A stretch of 64,000 nt of DNA from Nageia nagi (Eukaryota; Pinophyta), in the NCBI GenBank assembly GCA_050084985.1, contig JBITNC010000002.1:30194001-30258000 (forward strand), read 5' to 3'. The notes below the pieces were generated by a model. It ran no database searches. It was given only the letters and a program-made list of their open reading frames with translations, and was not told the origin of the DNA. The translations under genes and the position numbers were made by a program. Position 1 is the first letter of the stretch; the number at the start of each line of letters is the position of its first letter. Positions 58,041 to 64,000 of the stretch are shown here, in pieces.

Positions 58041-59500
58041 AAAAGGAAAGCTTAAAAGGCCCCCCTTTCACCTAAGAAGAAGAAGAAGACCCTTGCTCCA
58101 ACAGGCATACTTTCTATTTCTCTTCCCTTTACTTCTCTTTCAAATACCTCCATAATAAACCCTATCATACTAGTTATCATTCAAGCTATCTCACCTGTTT
58201 CCACTTAAGATCCCCTTTCTACAGTTGTGATGACCTCTTTTACACCCACCACATAACTAATTCAATGTTATTGCTACCTTTCTAATGGCATAATCTTACC
58301 CCTTCCACATCAATTTCCCTTATTGCTCCTCTTATTGATATCATCACTATACCATCATTACCCCATTGTCATCACCACCACCAATCCTAGTAAACCCCAT
58401 TAGTAGTAATGATCCAAGCTCCAGCCAAGCTAGTCTTGCAATTAAAATAAGTTATGGCCTCCCCTTCTTAGGATTTGAGTGCTAGTTCTCCATTCATCAC
58501 TATATCTAGGTAGCAAGTGTCCATTGATGGGATTATGCAATAGTACAAACAAATGAAAAGTAACCAAAAAGAATAGATGCAAAGGCAATTGAAGAAAATC
58601 CCAGCATCGAATAATCTAGTAAGGCTCTAAACTTCTATGGATTCAAAAAATAAAGTGCTAGAGATGGTTATAGCCCAAGATCTCTAGAAAGGGTAGAGTG
58701 ATTTAACCTCCATGAACACCTGAGTGAAGATAGATATGAAAAGTATTCCCTGAAGTGAAAAAAATGAGTTTTTACAAACTACCATGGACCTAAATATATC
58801 AAAGTTGACCAAATTGGAGGTTAAGTATAACAAGATTCGAAAGGCCCATGAAGTGATGAAGAAGTAGTTGGTTGCTCAAAATGTCAAGTTGAAAGCTATC
58901 AATAATAATATAGCTATTTTAAGGGTAAGTTTAGCTACTGCTCCTACCATCGATAGCATGAGTAAAAAGGATGCCACTATTACTGAAAAAGTTGTAGAAA
59001 TAGTTGCAAGAATAGAAAACATTGCATCAAGAGACTCGATCATTAATAGTCTAAATGCCAACATTGCTCAATTACAATGAAGTATGAATGAGTATAAATT
59101 GGAAAAGGGTTTCATGTTAGCTATAAAGGACAAATTTGGGAATAGAGATCCTAAGAAATCAAGGACCTAATTCATCTCAAGGATCATGTTGAAATTAAAG
59201 AGCTTGAGGTAGATGTCGATAGGAATGAGAGTATCCTCTATCTTATATTAGAGAAGGCCAAGAAAGTAAATAAGAAACTAAATGAAATTTCAAATGAAAG
59301 TTTACAAGCCCTAAATATTGGGGGTCAAGTTGAACTTATGGCAGTAATTAATTACCTAATGTAGGGAAAGTGGGTTTGTCAAGAGATCAAAAATAATGTG
59401 TTGAACCAATTGCAAGGGAAAGAGACTCTGAAGATAGAGTTGCAACAATTAACCACATTAGGAGTCCTAGAATTATGAAAGATTGATGATTCATCAATCC
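58041..59500 (+). pseudogene. 3' ORF of Gypsy D, part 2: Pro/Ser/Thr linker and coiled coil
   Basis: After a Lys-rich stretch (PPLSPKKKKKTLAPTGI) and a Thr/Pro/Ile-rich low-complexity linker, the frame becomes heptad-like: LTKLEVKYNKIRKAHEVMKK, LVAQNVKLKAINNNIAILRV, ITEKVVEIVARIENIASRDS and IINSLNANIAQLQ (58868-59080 open). This suggests a C-terminal coiled coil, as in self-assembling proteins. Several stops divide it. Function unknown. Confidence 0.5.
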
Positions 59501-59834
59501 TAAAATCAAAATTTTCAAAAAAATATTCAAAAAATTAGCAAGGAAACTGATGATGTGGAAGCACTATTATCTTTTTTTGATGAGATGAATCTATTAAAAC
59601 TCTTTAATTTTTGAGGAAAGGTTGGGGTTAGTTTATAACAATTATTTCAAAAACATGGGCAAGTGTCCTATGAAGTTTTGAACATTGTAGCCTTAGCTTA
59701 TTCAAGGTTAAAGGACATCTTCAAAATGCATGTAAATTGGGGAAAGGTTCAATAGTTCCTAAGTTTATAAAGTTTTGTACTAGGTCCAAAATGTCTTATA
59801 TAAAAGGTGAAATTTTCCCATAAATTTTTCCAAA

Positions 59835-61292
59835 TGTATATGCATACATAGCCTAACACACTAGTGGCTTCCCAACACATATTGTTCTTATTTGTCTAAA
59901 GAAGTGTTTTTTAGCAAGTTTTTAGATATTTTTGATGAGAAAATGCACTAATTTTAGCAATCTCTAGACATGATGTTAGTAGAGTATAGGCAAGTATTAT
60001 TTTTTTCTAAAATCAACCTCTAGGAGTAGTGATGTCAGCAAGTAATGCCAAAATTTCTACATCAGATGAGTTAGGTGTTCTAGGGCATGAAAGGAGGTGA
60101 TGTTAGCAAAGTATTATTTTCATCCAAAATCAAACTCTAAGAGTAGTGATGTCAGCAAGTAATGCTAAAAGTTATATGGTAGCTGAGTTAGGTGTTCCAA
60201 AGCATGAAAGTATGTAACATCAGCAAAGTAAAGTGAAACCCACTTTAGCCAAAAGAATGAGCCTAGAGAAGGATGATGTCATAAGAAAAACTAAGATCTC
60301 TTAGAGTTACTTACTTCAACTTACCAAAGTGCAAAAATGAAGTGACATCAATAGAAAATAAAAGCCTTCAAAATCAAAATATGGAGATTGATGATGTTAG
60401 ATGTAATAAAAGAAATCTCTACCCAAGTAAAACTTCACTAGAAGATAATAGAATATGAGCCAAAAATTGAGAGGGCTTTGAAATAACCATTGGAAGATGA
60501 GGAAACTTTGAAATCATCATAATCAGTCAGAGAATCTTTCATAAATGTAATACAAGTTCAAATAACACATAAGAAACATGCTCATCACAATTTAGAGGCA
60601 GTTATAGTTCTAGATATTTCAATTTTTAGAAATAAAATGCCATGTGGCAAAGATAGTTAGTTGTTTATTAAAAGAAGGTCAAAATATTTGGGCCATTTTG
60701 TAACTATTTTATTTCAATCATTCTATAACCGTTCTAGCCTAGTATAAATTTAGTTGAAGATAGAGCAAAAAAGGTCAAAATCCCTAGTATTTCCCCTTGT
60801 ATTTATTTTCAATGACCTTTTGTTCTATCAGTAATACAATGCCACCTTGACCTTTCTTGTCCAACACTTGGCATTGTTATTCTTAATATGGTTATATTCT
60901 GGCAAGTAATGGATATTTCTTGAATGATAACAATGAGTTGTTGGTATAATTGTGTCTACTCATATGGTAAAGTTAAGTTGAAGAATAATTTAGAGAATGA
61001 AAGCTTACACTATGGTTGCTATATTAGATTCTTGCCAAGGTTTCATGTTATGTGAAAGCCTATGTTGAACTAGTGACCTACCCCTTACTTTATTCTTGCT
61101 TCCTATCCTTCTTACTTTATTTATTGTACTCCACCCTCTTTTGTTTTTTTCATGTTACTTGTTCTTTTCATCTACACCTAATAGATAAGGAACTAGCCTA
61201 CTCCGAAGATCAAGTTACTATGTTAGCCTATTCATGATATACTTTGGTTGAAATTGTTCAAGGGCATATATGTTACACAATTTCTATCAACA
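59835..61292 (+). repeat. 3' LTR of Gypsy D
   Basis: Same length as the 5' LTR and aligned along its whole extent. It ends TTTCTATCAACA where the 5' copy has TTTCTATTAATA. Confidence 0.85.
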
Positions 61293-62690
61293 CCTAGTAA
61301 GCCTAGTCATCATATATTTGTATGACTTAGCAAGTCATCTAGATGATTGGTCTAATTATCCAAAACCTAGATGACCCCTAAATTGGATCATATGGGTCAA
61401 GGATGATTTGTAGTGATTTAAATAAAAAAAATAAAATGGTCACCTTTGCATTTCTAAAAATTTAAATATATAAAATTACAACATAAAAGCATTTAATTTA
61501 AGCATAAAATAACATAACTTAGCAACATTACTTCACATATACATAATTTGCATCAATCAAAGGTAGGGTTTGGTGTCTACATACCAATTTTTTCCTATTT
61601 TTCCTTTTCCCTATTTTCTTAAGCACATATGGATTCAAGTTCATCCTACAATTTTTGTCATTTATGTTTGGTTCAAACCCTTGGTCTAGGTTTTGTTGGT
61701 GACCTATCCTATTATGCATCTATAAATCCAATTTACATTTATAGCATTATTTTCACATAGCTAAATCAATTGGTAATTATATGAATATAGCTAATGCATT
61801 TGTTATCCTATCTACAAAAACCTATAGCCATGTTCAACCATTCAAAATAAGTAATAGGATTATAGATCCTAAGACTAGTTACCATTTTGTTCTCTCTCAT
61901 TTCAATGTGTTTTGCATTAAATATCTACAAATCTATGTTATCCATACATGCAAATCTAGCTCATCCTTCTAAAATCACAAAGTGTAGGATTTTAAGATCC
62001 TAACTTTTTAGAAGGAGATCCCTCCTCTGATCAACCTCCATCACCTATTCCCATGGAATCCATGTTGTCCAATATGCTTCAACACTCATAAACAATTGAT
62101 CAACTACTCGTAAGCTATGAAAAGGGTCTTACCACCACTATCACTAACTCAACCCTCGATTACACTATCCAATCATAATTGTAGGGCTTCATAATGACAA
62201 CAAAGGTTAACAATGCTTTTGTTTTCAAAATAACCTCCAAAACCCTCAATTCTATCTTTTTAATTTTTGTTTTTACTATGATCAGATTGTCCTAGTGACT
62301 CAAGATCATTTAGATTATTTTTTAAAACCTTAGTCACCTAGAAAACCTTGTAATTGCCTAAATAAGTTTCTCTATCATATTCCACTTTGTAATCCTCAAG
62401 TTTTTTTTCATCTTTTTTGGTGCATTTAGTCAAATAGTTAGCCATCATGTATTGTACTCATTCATCACACCTCCTCATTTGAGGGGGAGAGCTTCACACA
62501 CTATTTTATTTTGATCAAATTTTTTGCAAAATCTTATGTAGGTACAACATCAATATTATCACAAACACCTCAGATGCATGGTCAAACATTTTGCATAATG
62601 ATTATTCATAGGATGATTTTAGCTTTACATGATTGATTGATAATCAACATACTCGGATATCATCATGTTCGATATTTATCACTTTATACA
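61293..62690. other. Interior of element E, right part
   Basis: No gene recognised. It contains the TCATCTAGATGATTGG palindrome near 61342, also present in the E LTRs. A TTTGAGGGGGAGAGC purine run near 62480 resembles a polypurine tract, but no LTR follows it. Confidence 0.4.
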
Positions 62691-63090
62691 AGTGTCATAT
62701 GCTTGCATGCTATGGTCCAACATTTGGTAGGTCTATGAGCCTATAATCATTTTACCCTTTATCTACTATGGTAAAGTAGAGATCATTTATCATTTTTTTG
62801 TAAGCATCACATGTCTACATTCTATGATCTAATGCTTGGTAGTTTTATGAACATACAATCACTTCCCTTCAACTATTATGGAAAAGTAGAGGTCATTTTG
62901 TTATCACCCTTCAACTAGTGGGGAAAATAAATAATCCAATGCTTGGTGGGTCTTCGAGCCTATGATCCTTCACTTCATCTATTGGGGAAAAGAAGAGTTT
63001 GATACCCTTCAAATTTTTGGGTAAAGAAGATATCATTTACTTTCTTATTACACTTCAACTGCTAGGGCAAAGTAGAGATCATTTCCCTTT
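62690..63090. repeat. Degenerate tandem array in element E
   Basis: Two alternating motifs recur: a CTTCAACTATTGGGGAAAAG-type block (about 62757, 62870, 62909, 62973, 63012 and 63053) and an ATGCTTGGTAGGTCTATGAG-type block (about 62724, 62840 and 62940). The first copies are spaced about 115 bp apart and later ones more tightly. A TTAGATTAGATTAGGTTAGA run follows at 63103. Confidence 0.65.
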
Positions 63091-63398
63091 TTACACTTAC
63101 ATTAGATTAGATTAGGTTAGATTAAAATTTTGCTTTCTTATTTCATATACCAGTTGATCCATTTGTCAAATTTATCACATGTCATTGTCATTAGGTCCAA
63201 CTCCATCTCTTATGGATTTTCATGTGCCAAAACTAGACTTAGGTTGGGTATTCAAGGTGATCTTATATGACCTATCATGTGCCAAAACTATCTCTCATTA
63301 TCATCTTTTTATGCTTTATATCATTATAATTTATAATATCATAAGTTTTTGTTCTAAGCTTCTTGTAGATCACAAAACTCAGCATAAAAAATGACAAT

Positions 63399-64000
63399 TG
63401 TATACACCCTAAAATTGCATTTTATTCCTTTGATGATGTTTTACTAATATTCATGATATTTATCTTATCTTGTTCTATTATGTTGATATAACATGTTATG
63501 CAGTATTTATGGTAGTTTCAATCAACATTATTTTGGTAGTTAAGTCATTTCTAACACTTTAAACCAGTCATCTAGATGATTGGCTAATCATTTAGACAAT
63601 CTTACAAGTCCATAATCATTTGGATGATCTTTTTGTGATATTTATAAATAGGTTATTGGGGATTTCTTTTCAAGGTTAACACTTTATTTTCATGAGATCT
63701 GATAATTTTTCATCCTCTGCATACAAATATAAGTCTATGACATCACTTTGAAGGGTTTCATATCAAGTCTTGAGCATACACCTTTAAGCCTTGGGAGTGC
63801 TTCTCCATTCATGATGGATTTAGGTATCTTTTGTAGCTTAAATATCTTTGTTATATTGATGGTGAATTTCATGATTTTTGTAGGTTTAGATCATAATTAA
63901 ATATATACTTTAAGGCTTGTATCCTCCTTTAATATTTTATATTTATTTATTTGTTTGACATTTAGGTATAACTAGGCTATGTCATACACCTAGGGTTTGA
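63399..64000 (+). repeat. 3' LTR of element E, cut by window edge
   Basis: Partner of 46402-47020, with a TATA-like TTTATAAATAGGT near 63641. No strong purine tract precedes it (CATAAAAAATGAC only). Confidence 0.7.

Larger units (their letters stand above)
48474..61292 (+). mobile_element. Tat-like Gypsy LTR retrotransposon D, nested in E
   Basis: LTRs of about 1458 bp (48474-49931 and 59835-61292) flank gag, protease, extra RNase H, RT, RNase H, integrase and a long 3' reading frame, all plus strand. The sequence after the 5' LTR, TTTGGCATGCCTAATGGGAC, looks like a decayed tRNA-Asp primer-binding site (TGGCGCC...GGGA type) as used by plant Tat and Athila elements. CACCT occurs at both outer edges (48470-48474 and 61291-61295), a probable target duplication if the LTR ends are shifted by one or two bases. 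A purine tract was not clear. Confidence 0.85.
46402..64000 (+). mobile_element. Large LTR element E, non-autonomous, running off the window
   Basis: 46402-47015 and 63399-64000 are direct repeats beginning TGTAAATACCC and TGTATACACCC. They stay parallel for at least 600 bp (GCATTTTATTCCTTTGAT, TAACACTTTAAACCA, CTTTGAAGGGTTTCA, GTCTTGAGCATACACCTTT). A TATA-like TTTATAAATAGGT lies about 235 bp in, giving the plus orientation. Its own interior is about 47.1-48.47 kb and 61.3-63.4 kb and contains no pol. It carries a PMD relic on the minus strand and a tandem array. A 12.8-kb Gypsy element (D) is inserted in it. The second LTR continues past 64000. Confidence 0.7.

Noticed and set aside
62478-62495. 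Polypurine tract of another LTR element
   Set aside because: TTGAGGGGGAGAGC fits, but no LTR start or direct-repeat partner follows it.
63103-63125. Interstitial telomere-like repeat (TTAGATTAGG)
   Set aside because: Not the plant TTTAGGG unit and only a few copies; a simple repeat.

Overview
This is plant nuclear DNA: AT-rich, and almost entirely nested, decayed LTR retrotransposons around two intron-containing ankyrin-repeat genes of a plant-specific family (ankyrin + PGG domain, ACD6/ITN1-like). The amount of old nested insertion and the Copia, chromovirus and Tat-type Gypsy mix fit a large-genome seed plant, perhaps a gymnosperm; that is inference. Stop codons in the element reading frames mostly sit where TGG, CAA or CAG is expected, which fits deamination of methylated cytosine. 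I see no rRNA, functional tRNA, CRISPR array or prokaryotic feature.

Layout, left. 1-374 is part of an inverted Copia-type LTR; 375-1500 is a short degenerate tandem repeat plus unassigned DNA; 1500-2150 is a LINE reverse-transcriptase relic (minus). ANK-PGG gene 1 lies at 2948-5206 (minus, three exons), with a 39-bp minisatellite just upstream of its start. A LINE relic (plus) is split into an ORF1 part (6960-8177) and an endonuclease part (14227-15000) by Copia element A (8178-14226, minus). A minus-strand relic ORF of unknown function is split into 16200-17309 and 29136-29574 by Copia element B (17310-29135, plus), which itself contains a chromodomain Gypsy element (22709-28016, minus). 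Copia element C (29939-36360, minus) has a perfect 5-bp target duplication.

Layout, middle. 36590-36910 (plus) is an inverted, truncated copy of the promoter and first codons of ANK-PGG gene 2. Gene 2 lies at 37603-40454 (minus, three exons). Both intact-looking ANK genes carry a single-base discrepancy: gene 2 at the start of exon 2, gene 1 near the end of exon 3. 40780-44600 holds only repeats and anonymous DNA.

Layout, right. 44629-46401 looks like an LTR, primer-binding site and leader of element F, interrupted at 46402 by large element E, whose second LTR starts at 63399 and runs off the window. E carries a relic plant mobile domain (PMD) reading frame on the minus strand and a degenerate tandem array, and is interrupted by a 12.8-kb Tat-like Gypsy element D (48474-61292, plus). 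D has gag, protease, an extra RNase H placed before reverse transcriptase, RT-RNase H, integrase and about 3.5 kb of additional 3' reading frame ending in a coiled-coil segment.

Only the two ANK-PGG genes are candidates for host function. They are same-strand paralogues separated by about 32 kb of nested insertions. The most unusual material is the PMD relic inside E, the domain order and 3' ORF of D, the split unknown ORF around B, and the ANK family arrangement (two genes plus an inverted 5' fragment). I do not see a convincing complete new system.
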